A stretch of DNA of 49,422 bases from the NCBI GenBank assembly GCA_026390165.1, contig JAPLGM010000013.1:1-49422 (forward strand). The letters run 5' to 3'. The translations under genes and the position numbers were made by a program. Every line of letters starts with the position of its first letter. The stretch's first letter is position 1. Of the stretch, positions 41,941 through 49,422 are shown piece after piece. Source of the DNA: Campylobacterales bacterium (GTDB lineage: Bacteria; Campylobacterota; Campylobacteria; Campylobacterales; Sulfurimonadaceae). The notes below the pieces were generated by a model. It ran no database searches and was not told the DNA's origin. It saw nothing but the letters and a program-made list of their open reading frames with translations.

Positions 41941-43818
41941 ATGTCAAAAGTAATTGGAATCGATTTAGGAACTACAAATTCATGTGTTGCGGTCTACGAA
42001 GGTGGAGAAGCTAAAATTATCCCGAATAAAGAGGGAAAAAATACTACTCCATCGGTCGTTGCATTTACCGATAAAGGGGAAATTCTAGTAGGAGATCCCG
42101 CAAAACGTCAAGCAATCACGAATCCTGATAAAACGATTTATTCCGTTAAACGTATCATGGGTCTTTTGATGAACGAAGAAAAAGCGAAAGAGGCGCACGA
42201 TAAAGTTACCTATAAAATCGTCGATAAAAACGGTATGGCAGCGGTTGATGTTGCGGGTAAAGTCTACACGCCACAAGAGATTTCAGCAAAAATTCTTTCA
42301 AAATTGAAAGCAGATGCAGAGAGCTATCTCGGGCAAGCGGTTACGGATGCGGTTATCACTGTCCCTGCATACTTCAATGATGCACAACGTAAAGCGACGA
42401 AAGAAGCAGGAACCATCGCAGGACTAAACGTTCTTCGTATCATCAACGAGCCTACGGCTTCTGCTCTTGCCTACGGATTGGATTCAAAAGCAGATGAAAA
42501 AGTTCTTGTTTACGATTTGGGCGGCGGAACGTTTGACGTAACCGTTCTTGAAATCAGTGAAGGGACTTTCGAGGTTCTTTCTACTGATGGTAATGCGTTC
42601 TTGGGCGGAGATGATTTTGATAATAAAATCGTTGACTTCTTGGCAAGCGAGTTCAAATCCGATCACGGTATTGATCTAAAAGCGGATAAAATGGCACTTC
42701 AACGTCTTAAAGACGCGGCAGAAAATGCAAAAAAAGAGCTTTCATCAGCGGAAGAGACCGAAATCAATCTTCCGTTTATCACAGCAGATGCAACAGGACC
42801 AAAACACTTGGTACTCAAACTTACTCGTGCAAAATTCGAGGGGATGATTGAGGGACTTATCAAAGAGACTATTTCTCACATCAAAACGGCGATGAAAGAT
42901 GCGGGGATGTCTAACAATGAGATCAACGAAGTGATCATGGTTGGGGGTTCAACACGTCTTCCTTTGGCACAAAAAATGGTTTCCGATGAGTTTAGCGGTA
43001 AAACACTCAACAAAGGGGTAAATCCTGATGAAGTTGTTGCTGCAGGTGCTGCTATCCAAGGTGGAGTATTACGTGGAGACGTCAAAGACGTTCTTCTTCT
43101 TGACGTTACACCACTTTCACTTGGGATCGAAACGCTTGGCGGTGTTATGACGAAAATCATTGAAAAAGGGACGACTATCCCTGTGAAAAAATCACAAGTT
43201 TTCTCAACAGCAGAAGACAATCAACCAGCTGTTTCTATCTCAGTTGGTCAAGGTGAGCGTGAGTTTGCCCGTGATAACAAATCACTTGGATTGTTTGAGT
43301 TGACTGGTATCCCATCAGCACGTCGTGGTGTACCACAAATCGAAGTAACGTTTGATATTGATGCAAACGGTATCTTGACCGTATCTGCTTCGGATAAAGG
43401 GACAGGTAAAACCCAAGAGATCAAAATCACTGGGTCAAGCGGGTTGAGCGAAGAAGAGATCAATAAAATGGTTCAAGACGCAGAAAACCACAAAGCAGAA
43501 GATGCAAAACGCAAAGAGGTTGTCGATCTTCGTAACCAAGCAGACGCATTAGCAAACCAAACGGAAAAATCTCTCGAAGAGATGGGGGATAAAATTGACG
43601 CAACTGAAAAAGCGACGATTGAATCGGCTCTTGAAGAGTTAAAAGCTGTATTGAAAGATACAAACTCTACCAAAGAGCAAATCGAAGCGGCAACGAAAAA
43701 ACTAGCCGATGCAAGTCATAAAATGGCAGAGCACATGTACAAACAAAACGAAGGTGGCGAAGCCGCTTCAACAACTGCGAAAAAAGATGACGACGTTATT
43801 GACGCTGAAATCGAATAA
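41941..43818 (+). CDS. dnaK: Chaperone DnaK (Hsp70)
   Basis: DnaK is the ATP-driven Hsp70 chaperone. The 625-residue protein has [44 protein letters not shown], the linker [20 protein letters not shown], a substrate-binding domain and a C-terminal lid ending [10 protein letters not shown]. It is complete and normal. It lies 119 bases after grpE, separated by two hairpins, and is followed by an intrinsic terminator. Confidence 0.98.
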   Translation: MSKVIGIDLGTTNSCVAVYEGGEAKIIPNKEGKNTTPSVVAFTDKGEILVGDPAKRQAITNPDKTIYSVKRIMGLLMNEEKAKEAHDKVTYKIVDKNGMAAVDVAGKVYTPQEISAKILSKLKADAESYLGQAVTDAVITVPAYFNDAQRKATKEAGTIAGLNVLRIINEPTASALAYGLDSKADEKVLVYDLGGGTFDVTVLEISEGTFEVLSTDGNAFLGGDDFDNKIVDFLASEFKSDHGIDLKADKMALQRLKDAAENAKKELSSAEETEINLPFITADATGPKHLVLKLTRAKFEGMIEGLIKETISHIKTAMKDAGMSNNEINEVIMVGGSTRLPLAQKMVSDEFSGKTLNKGVNPDEVVAAGAAIQGGVLRGDVKDVLLLDVTPLSLGIETLGGVMTKIIEKGTTIPVKKSQVFSTAEDNQPAVSISVGQGEREFARDNKSLGLFELTGIPSARRGVPQIEVTFDIDANGILTVSASDKGTGKTQEIKITGSSGLSEEEINKMVQDAENHKAEDAKRKEVVDLRNQADALANQTEKSLEEMGDKIDATEKATIESALEELKAVLKDTNSTKEQIEAATKKLADASHKMAEHMYKQNEGGEAASTTAKKDDDVIDAEIE

Positions 43819-43842
43819 TCATTCTTCTTTAAACTTCCTCTT

Positions 43843-43868
43843 CCTCCACTTTTGTGGAGGCTCTTTTT
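43843..43868 (+). terminator. Rho-independent terminator after dnaK
   Basis: CCTCCAC (43843-43849), loop TTTT, GTGGAGG (43854-43860), then CTCTTTTT. This is the clearest intrinsic terminator in the window and ends the grpE-dnaK operon. Confidence 0.85.
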
Positions 43869-43953
43869 GACTCCAATTTTTTTAAAACTTTTAATAAAGC
43901 CCTATTAGCTATAATGATTAAAACTTATAATTCTTTAAAAAGGGGGGCTAATT

Positions 43954-45384
43954 ATGAATGTACTTTTGACTGGAGCTAACGGTTATATCGGCTGTCGGTT
44001 GAAACATGAATTAATGAAACATACTAATTTGACCCTTCGTCTTATGGTACGTAACGCACACAGTATTTCAGAATCCGGCAGAGAGGTTTGTGAAATTGTT
44101 GAAGCGGATGTTCTTCACCCTGATACCCTTGATTTGGCTCTTAAGGATATTGATGTAGCCTATTATCTCATTCATGGGCTCAATTATGCGAATTTTCGTG
44201 AACTGGATCGGCAAAGTGCGCAAAACTTTTTGGATGCCTGTATTCGTCAAAAAGTTAAAAAGATCATCTATTTGGGCGGTCTTGGAGATAAAGAAACGGG
44301 GAGTGAACATCTTTTAAGCCGTATTGAGACAGGAGAAATTTTAAGTTCTCGTCCCGATGCAGTTGAGTGTATTTGGTTTCGTGCTGGGGTCATTATCGGT
44401 TCTGGAAGTGCCAGTTTTGAGATTATTCGCCATTTGGTTCAAAAACTCCCCATAATGATCACCCCAAAATGGCTGTCAACGCTGATTACCCCTATCGGAG
44501 TGGACGATGTGATTGCCTATTTGGTCGCTGCATTACAACTACAGTCCAAGGAGAATCTAATGATTGATTTGGGTGAAGAAGCAATGAGTTATGGGGATCT
44601 TATGCTTCGGGTGGCTTCGGCGATGGGGCTCAAGCGCTATTTGATTCCGGTGAATGTTCTCACTCCGAAACTCTCTTCATACTGGCTAGCGCTATTTACT
44701 CCTGTCCCATACAGTGTCGCTAGTTCCCTTATTGAGGGGTTAAAAAGCGAAGTGACGGTTAAAAACAATCTACGTCATGAACTCTTTACTATTGAGCTTC
44801 ACAGTCTGGAAGAAACCGTTGATAAAGCAATTCATGAGATTGAAACTAATCAGATAATTAGCCGTTGGAGCGACAGTGCCGGTGTGATATGGGAAATAGG
44901 TCATGCGCATGATGCAGCTGATGCTGTTTTTGTGGAGCGAAGAATTCGTGAACTTAAAGGCGTATCCCCTCTGTGTGTGTATGAAAGTTTTTGCTCTATC
45001 GGGGGCAAGAACGGGTGGTTTGGCTACGATTGGCTTTGGAAACTTCGCGGTGTCCTTGATAAGGTATTTAAAGGTGCAGGGCTCAATCGAGGACGCCGTG
45101 ATGATTACTCTCTTCGTATAGGGGATAGTTTGGATTGTTGGAAAGTAGTGGATTTGGTCAAAGAAGAACGGCTTTTATTGTTTGCCCAAATGAAACTGCC
45201 GGGCAAAGCATGGCTTGAGTTTAAAATTCATGATGGAAAACTGATTCAAAGTGCTTATTTTTATCCTTATGGACTATTGGGAAGACTGTATTGGTATTTA
45301 TTAGTACCTCTGCATATGTTGATTTTTAGCAACATGGCGAATGAAATTTTAAAGCTCTCTCAAAAAAAAGAGAGGCTTTTGTGA
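43954..45384 (+). CDS. NAD(P)-binding SDR fused to DUF2867
   Basis: Residues 1 to about 300 are an atypical short-chain dehydrogenase with the nucleotide motif VLLTGANGYIGCRL, the acidic DV position in EADVLHP, and YYLIHGL and IIYLGGLGD strands. The catalytic YxxxK is not evident, as in NmrA-like members. Residues about 320-476 are DUF2867: VYESFCSIGGKNGWFGYDWLWKLRG, RRDDYSLRIGDSLDCWKVVD and a final hydrophobic LLGRLYWYLLVPLHMLIF. The fusion is known in many bacteria; the substrate is unknown. AAAAAGGGGGG precedes ATG 43954. Confidence 0.82.
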   Translation: MNVLLTGANGYIGCRLKHELMKHTNLTLRLMVRNAHSISESGREVCEIVEADVLHPDTLDLALKDIDVAYYLIHGLNYANFRELDRQSAQNFLDACIRQKVKKIIYLGGLGDKETGSEHLLSRIETGEILSSRPDAVECIWFRAGVIIGSGSASFEIIRHLVQKLPIMITPKWLSTLITPIGVDDVIAYLVAALQLQSKENLMIDLGEEAMSYGDLMLRVASAMGLKRYLIPVNVLTPKLSSYWLALFTPVPYSVASSLIEGLKSEVTVKNNLRHELFTIELHSLEETVDKAIHEIETNQIISRWSDSAGVIWEIGHAHDAADAVFVERRIRELKGVSPLCVYESFCSIGGKNGWFGYDWLWKLRGVLDKVFKGAGLNRGRRDDYSLRIGDSLDCWKVVDLVKEERLLLFAQMKLPGKAWLEFKIHDGKLIQSAYFYPYGLLGRLYWYLLVPLHMLIFSNMANEILKLSQKKERLL

Positions 45385-45389
45385 GCCTT

Positions 45390-45650
45390 TTAGAGTAGTT
45401 TTTCAATATCTGATGCAATCACTTCGGGAGGTGTTGCAGGGGCATAGCGTCCTATCACTTTGCCGTTTCGGTTGATGAGAAACTTCGTGAAATTCCATTT
45501 GATTGCTTCGCTTCCTAGTATTCCAGGGGCACTTTGTTTTAGAATACGATAAAGGGGATGCGTATTGTTTCCGTTGACGTCTATTTTTGCAAACATGGGA
45601 GTCGTTGGTTGTGTTGCCATAAGTGTGCTCCATAAGGTGAATAGTTTCAT
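45390..45650 (-). pseudogene. Truncated glutathione peroxidase lacking the catalytic cysteine
   Basis: The reverse frame from ATG 45650 (preceded by AAAGGAGG) reads [14 protein letters not shown], then joins directly to the C-terminal half of glutathione peroxidase: [37 protein letters not shown] and [20 protein letters not shown]. The N-terminal half with the catalytic Cys and Gln is missing; only the Trp-Asn pair (KWNF) remains. The protein is about 86 residues instead of about 160. An in-frame internal deletion that kept the start and signal-like N-terminus is the simplest explanation. Confidence 0.75.
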
Positions 45651-45801
45651 AGTGATGCCTCCTTTTGTGATTGGTATTATAAACGCTATAGTATTGTACT
45701 GGTAGTTATTTAGTGCCATTTCATGAATGGACAAAAAAACTTTCCCAATATTTCCCTTTTGATGTCTATAATACAGTAGAAAATTTGTTGAGGAGTATCT
45801 T

Positions 45802-46044
45802 ATGTTAAAAGAACTGTTTTATACCGGAATGGGTGGCGCGTTGTTGATTAAAGAGGAGCTTAAAAAGCTTGAAGAAAAAGGAAAAATCAATACCACTGAT
45901 ACCAAGAGCTTTTTAGAGAGCCTAAAAACCAAAGGGGAAAATGAAGAGACACGTATCAAAGAGGAACTAAAAACGGCGATTAGGGAAGTGATCGAAGAGC
46001 TCGGTCTGGCGACGACGAAGGATATCGAAGCGCTAAGAAAGTGA
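45802..46044 (+). CDS. Phasin-like small helical protein
   Basis: This 80-residue protein begins with a short hydrophobic helix ([19 protein letters not shown]) and continues as a charged coiled coil ([25 protein letters not shown]). The end resembles the LGLATxxDIxxLxxR end of poly-hydroxyalkanoate granule-associated (PhaF/PhaI-like) and UbiK-like proteins. Its stop overlaps the GTG start of the UbiB-family gene. A partner role for that kinase, such as lipid or quinone scaffolding, fits better than granule coating. Confidence 0.65.
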   Translation: MLKELFYTGMGGALLIKEELKKLEEKGKINTTDTKSFLESLKTKGENEETRIKEELKTAIREVIEELGLATTKDIEALRK

Positions 46045-47573
46045 ATTTCCTCTATTCACCGTATCGGTTGTGGAGCGTCTTTCGGTTACTCCTCTCTTTT
46101 TATCTATTGATCAAAAAAAAGGGGCAGTTTTTTGGAATCACCCCCCTTGCTCCGCAAGCCTTAGCACACACCATATCTCTTTTGGGAGCAAGTTTTATCA
46201 AGCTCGCTCAAGTCCTTGCTACGCGTAACGATTTTTTCGATCCTCAGTATCTCAGTGCGCTCAAAACACTCCATGACGATCTTCCTCCGATGTCACAGCA
46301 TGAGTACGAGATCGTGATGAAACGGGCATTCCAAACACTCCCTTTTATCCGTTTTAATCCAATACCCATAGCCTCCGCCTCCATAGGTCAAGTACATGAA
46401 GCGTGGCTGGAGGATGAGACGAAGGTTGCGGTAAAGCTTCGACGTGAGGGGATAGAGAAGCGTGTCCGTGCCGATATACGTATCGTCTCTTTCTTCAACC
46501 GCATTTTTAGACCACTCTTCTCCCATACAACACGCCACTCTGTAGAATCGGTTATTGCAGAATTTTCCGTGATGATTATCCAAGAGTGCAGTATGAACCA
46601 AGAGCGTGCCAATCTGGAGAAGTTTTCTCGTATGTATAGTTCATCGGGCATTATTTTTCCAAAAGCCTATCCCCAATACAGTTGTGATGATGCACTGGTC
46701 ATGAGTTATGAGGAGGGGTGGCGGTTTGATGATCGGGAAAATATAACGAAAAGTGGTATCGACATTATTCCTCTCATTGACAAGCTAGTTCGTTTTTATA
46801 CCGATCAAATGTTAGTTCAAGGCTATTTTCATGCCGATCCTCATCCGGGTAATTTATTGGTCAGTCCTGAGGGAGAACTGATATTACTCGATTTTGGGAT
46901 GGTCAAACGGGTTTCTAATCCGACCCGTATTGCCATCATTGAGTTGCTACGTGCGGCGAATGAGCAGGATTATGAAGCGTATGTGAGTGCGTCCAAGCGT
47001 TTGGGAACCGTCGCGTACGATGCCCCTACGGCGGAACTTGCCGAATTTACGGAACGGATGTTTGAAATATTTGCCAATGATTCTCTTGATAGCAGTAGTA
47101 TGCAAGAGCTTGCATTTGCCGTGTTGGAGCAAACCCGAAACCTCCCCTTCAAACTTCCTCAAGAGGCAATTTATATTTTGCGGGTGAGTGCGATTATCGA
47201 AGGGCTTGGGACGACTTATATCGAAAATTTCAATGGAATAAAAGACATTCTCCCCATTTTACAACGTAATATCCCCCGTGCATTGGGGATGAAAGAGTCG
47301 ATTTTAGAGACAATTATCGATGAGGTGAAGCATCTCCCCGATGATTTTCATGCGCTTCGTGAAACGCTTCGCCGTGCAAGTCGTGGGGAGCTAGTCGTGG
47401 AACTTTCACCCATGCAATTGGAAAGTATTGCGCAAAATACTCAAAATGCCCTACGTCCCATAGTGCTGGCATTGATGTTGGCACTGGGTGCTATAGGTGC
47501 ATGGATGGGAGGGGTTCACGAAGTGGCGTATGCCCTGTTGGGTGCAGCCATGATGCGACTAGGGTATCGATAA
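46041..47573 (+). CDS. UbiB/ABC1-family atypical kinase
   Basis: This 510-residue protein has the ABC1/UbiB core: LGASFIKLAQVLATRND (about 48-63), the alanine-rich loop PIASASIGQVHEAW, VAVKLRREG (Lys), VQGYFHADPHPGNLLV and ILLDFGMVKRV. The usual KxGQ reads KLAQ here (Lys54-Gln57). Two C-terminal hydrophobic helices (PIVLALMLALGAIGAWM; VAYALLGAAMMRLGY) anchor it in the membrane. UbiB-type proteins support ubiquinone synthesis or isoprenoid handling; Campylobacterota use menaquinone, so the role here is unclear. GTG start, translationally coupled to the phasin-like gene. Confidence 0.88.
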   Translation: MNFLYSPYRLWSVFRLLLSFYLLIKKKGQFFGITPLAPQALAHTISLLGASFIKLAQVLATRNDFFDPQYLSALKTLHDDLPPMSQHEYEIVMKRAFQTLPFIRFNPIPIASASIGQVHEAWLEDETKVAVKLRREGIEKRVRADIRIVSFFNRIFRPLFSHTTRHSVESVIAEFSVMIIQECSMNQERANLEKFSRMYSSSGIIFPKAYPQYSCDDALVMSYEEGWRFDDRENITKSGIDIIPLIDKLVRFYTDQMLVQGYFHADPHPGNLLVSPEGELILLDFGMVKRVSNPTRIAIIELLRAANEQDYEAYVSASKRLGTVAYDAPTAELAEFTERMFEIFANDSLDSSSMQELAFAVLEQTRNLPFKLPQEAIYILRVSAIIEGLGTTYIENFNGIKDILPILQRNIPRALGMKESILETIIDEVKHLPDDFHALRETLRRASRGELVVELSPMQLESIAQNTQNALRPIVLALMLALGAIGAWMGGVHEVAYALLGAAMMRLGYR

Positions 47574-47657
47574 TTATAACGACAGACTCTTTATTTTGTC
47601 GTGTAATAACTATAGGTGAATGATTATTAACAACCAATTATAGATTCACATTGCCTA

Positions 47658-48692
47658 TTAAAGTGCATTCACTTTATTTTTACCTTCTGCTTTTGCTTGA
47701 TAGAGAGCTTCATCACATCGGATAAAAAAGCTATCTGCAGTATCTTGTTTCAAATAGGTAGTAACTCCAAAACTGCAAGTAATACGTACTGCACTTGGAA
47801 ATATTTCATTAGCAATTGCCTCTCGAATTTTTTCGGCTTTTTCTTTTGCACTATCAAGATCACTTTCTGGAAAAATAATGATAAATTCTTCTCCGCCCCA
47901 TCGTGCTACAATATCACTATCACGAATAATTTTTGAAACTAATATAGAAATTCCGATAAGAACTTCATCCCCAACTATATGACCATAGGTATCATTGATT
48001 TTTTTAAAGTCATCAATATCAAACAAAACAACACTCAAAGGATAAGAATAACGTTTCGAGCGATGCATCTCTTTTTCAAACAATTTTTCAAAGCTACGTC
48101 GATTATATAACCCCGTCAGTCCATCATGAGATGCAAACATCTGTGCTTCTTCCATTTGCTCTTGAAGTTTTTTATTAATCATAGTCAATTCTTCGGTACG
48201 TTTTTTAACCAAATCATCAAGGGTTGCATTATCACTAAGTAAAAGTTGATTTTGGTGAAGCAACATATCCTTGGATATTTTTTCTGTATCAATATTTGTG
48301 TGAGCTCCAATCATACGAGCTATTTTTCCATCTATCTTTTGAACAATTTTGCCTGTATCTTGAATCCAAATATAGGAGTTGTCATATTTTTTACATCGAT
48401 ATTCAATCTTGTACTCAGATACGCTATCACTAATATAATCTTCAAAATGCTTCATAACCTGTTCATAATCATCCGGATGAATGATGTTTTCCCACGTAAA
48501 AACATCATTCTTAAAAATATTTATATCATATCCAAGCATACGAAACCATCCTGGACTTCGCTGAACATAACCAGTTATGGCATTCCAGTCCCAAAATCCT
48601 TGATTTGATATATCAAGAATATTGTTAAGTGTAAAATCCGCTTCTGCTACGCTTTTATGTTCATATGTTATTTCCATGAAAATATCATACAT
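47658..48692 (-). CDS. PAS-GGDEF diguanylate cyclase
   Basis: A PAS domain (about 20-140; ISNQGFWDWNAITGYVQRS, IHPDDYEQVMKHFEDY, a PAS_3 type) is joined by a coiled coil to a GGDEF domain (about 185-344) with HDGLTGLYNRRSFE, FDIDDFKKINDTYGH and an intact active site RWGGEEF. RDSD lies five residues before GGEEF, matching the RxxD inhibitory site for c-di-GMP. It should be an active, feedback-inhibited cyclase. ATG 48692 and ATG 48677 are both possible. No membrane segment is seen. It converges on the UbiB gene with 84 bases between. Confidence 0.88.
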   Translation of the reverse strand: MYDIFMEITYEHKSVAEADFTLNNILDISNQGFWDWNAITGYVQRSPGWFRMLGYDINIFKNDVFTWENIIHPDDYEQVMKHFEDYISDSVSEYKIEYRCKKYDNSYIWIQDTGKIVQKIDGKIARMIGAHTNIDTEKISKDMLLHQNQLLLSDNATLDDLVKKRTEELTMINKKLQEQMEEAQMFASHDGLTGLYNRRSFEKLFEKEMHRSKRYSYPLSVVLFDIDDFKKINDTYGHIVGDEVLIGISILVSKIIRDSDIVARWGGEEFIIIFPESDLDSAKEKAEKIREAIANEIFPSAVRITCSFGVTTYLKQDTADSFFIRCDEALYQAKAEGKNKVNAL

Positions 48693-48903
48693 GTTTACCT
48701 ATCAAAAGTTTATTAATAATTGAAAAAAATGGCGTAATGTGCATTAAACTTCATTGGTTACTGCCTGTTAATAAAATATCAAAAATTGTTTTTTTATTAT
48801 AGATTGTGCTAGTAGCGGATGAAAACGACTAATTCTAATTTTTGTATAATAGAAACAACACTATGCTATTATTATGTATTTTTAATAATACAAAAGAGAG
48901 CCT

Positions 48904-49422
48904 ATGCCATTAGAAAACTTGTTTGAAAAATATCACAAGATTACAAAACTACAAAAGTATCCCTATAAACGCTATTTTCTAAACACGATTGACTTTAATG
49001 ACAAGATGATCGGAATTTTAGGGGCTCGCGGGGTAGGCAAGACGACGTCCATTCTCCAATATTTGAATAATCTTGATGTACCAATGGGTAAAAAACTCTA
49101 TTTCAGTGCCGATAGTATTGCACTCAGTGGTGTCAAGTTGTATGACATTGCCGATATGTTTTCCAAAAGTGGAGGTAAAGTTTTAGCCATTGATGAAATT
49201 CATAAATATGCGAATTTTGAAAACGATCTCAAAGAAATCTACGATTTCTTAGACCTCAAAGTGATCTTTAGTGGTTCATCTGCAATGCAGTTGGAACACA
49301 AGAAAGCCGATCTGAGCCGACGGGCTGTTTTGTATCGTGTTGCGGGACTTTCGTTTCGGGAATTTTTGGAACTGAAGTTGGGGATGAAATTTGAGAGTGT
49401 CCCATTGGATGAAATCCTTATC
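48904..49422 (+). CDS. AAA_14/DUF4143-type ATPase, N-terminal part
   Basis: This frame is cut by the right edge at codon 173. Walker A is GILGARGVGKTTSIL (about 40-54). Walker B is VLAIDEIHKY. FSGSSAMQLE and ADLSRRAVLYRVAGLSFREFLEL are the sensor and following block of the archaeal-type ATPase family that normally carries a C-terminal DUF4143. TATAAT at 48845-48850 and GAGAG at 48896-48900 probably serve its expression. Such genes are scattered, often horizontally moved, with no clear function. Confidence 0.85.
   Translation, partial: MPLENLFEKYHKITKLQKYPYKRYFLNTIDFNDKMIGILGARGVGKTTSILQYLNNLDVPMGKKLYFSADSIALSGVKLYDIADMFSKSGGKVLAIDEIHKYANFENDLKEIYDFLDLKVIFSGSSAMQLEHKKADLSRRAVLYRVAGLSFREFLELKLGMKFESVPLDEILI

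Noticed and set aside
1-49422. CRISPR arrays, insertion sequences, prophage or tRNA/rRNA genes
   Set aside because: No regularly spaced repeats, transposase or integrase genes, or cloverleaf-type sequences were seen on reading; a tRNA search was not run.

Overview
The window looks like a chromosomal segment of a sulfur-oxidising Campylobacterota (formerly Epsilonproteobacteria), most like Sulfuricurvum or Sulfurimonas. This rests on gene content: a dimeric-type dUTPase, a CetA/CetB-like split energy-taxis receptor, the HQWRQP kinase signature, waaC next to an LpxL-family acyltransferase, a sulfide:quinone oxidoreductase, a HugZ-like split-barrel protein, and many two-component systems scattered between housekeeping genes. 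I saw no rRNA, tRNA, CRISPR array, insertion sequence or prophage. The genus is inferred, not proven.

Layout. 1-3334: a partial reverse gene, then ovoA and an ovoB-like lyase (5-thiohistidine/ovothiol chemistry) and a YhbP-like flavin split-barrel gene. 3335-3706 is a regulatory gap. 3707-15825 is a compact signalling island of two convergent operons that meet at 10145/10165. The forward operon encodes a soluble histidine kinase, a REC-GGDEF-EAL protein with an intact EAL site, a REC-kinase, an OmpR-type regulator and a second REC-GGDEF-EAL protein with ruined catalytic motifs. The reverse operon encodes a CetB-like PAS protein, a CetA-like receptor with a CZB domain, a WD40-like protein and a CXXCH haem/PAS membrane sensor with no output domain. 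Both operons are preceded by the same element, ATTGCAAC-N4-TTGCAAC, in the same orientation relative to transcription. Its 11-bp period is what OmpR/PhoB-type regulators usually bind. I consider this island the best candidate for an undescribed system.

15944-24620: dut, lipid A acyltransferase, waaC, pyrF, yceI, pepN, and sqr followed by a 55-residue small gene. 24690-28167: a membrane protein with a peptide-deformylase-like domain that has lost its metal ligands, translationally coupled to a hybrid kinase (HisKA-HATPase-REC-HPt), with a convergent OmpR-type regulator. 28321-31807: a tight hemN / GlcF-like Fe-S protein / HugZ-like / DsrE-like operon. 31921-36080: a YhcG-type nuclease gene, lgt, and a Cpx-like set (Spy/CpxP-like protein, regulator, kinase). 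36161-38976: AI-2E-type transporter, ruvB, panB.

39073-49422: an HPt protein coupled to trpA, a DUF3943 protein, grpE-dnaK without an adjacent hrcA but with a HAIR-like (HspR) element over a good sigma-70 promoter, an SDR-DUF2867 fusion, a glutathione peroxidase remnant lacking its catalytic N-terminal part, a phasin-like gene coupled to a UbiB-family kinase, a PAS-GGDEF cyclase, and the start of an AAA ATPase running off the end.

All assignments come from reading motifs and gene order by eye; no database search was possible.
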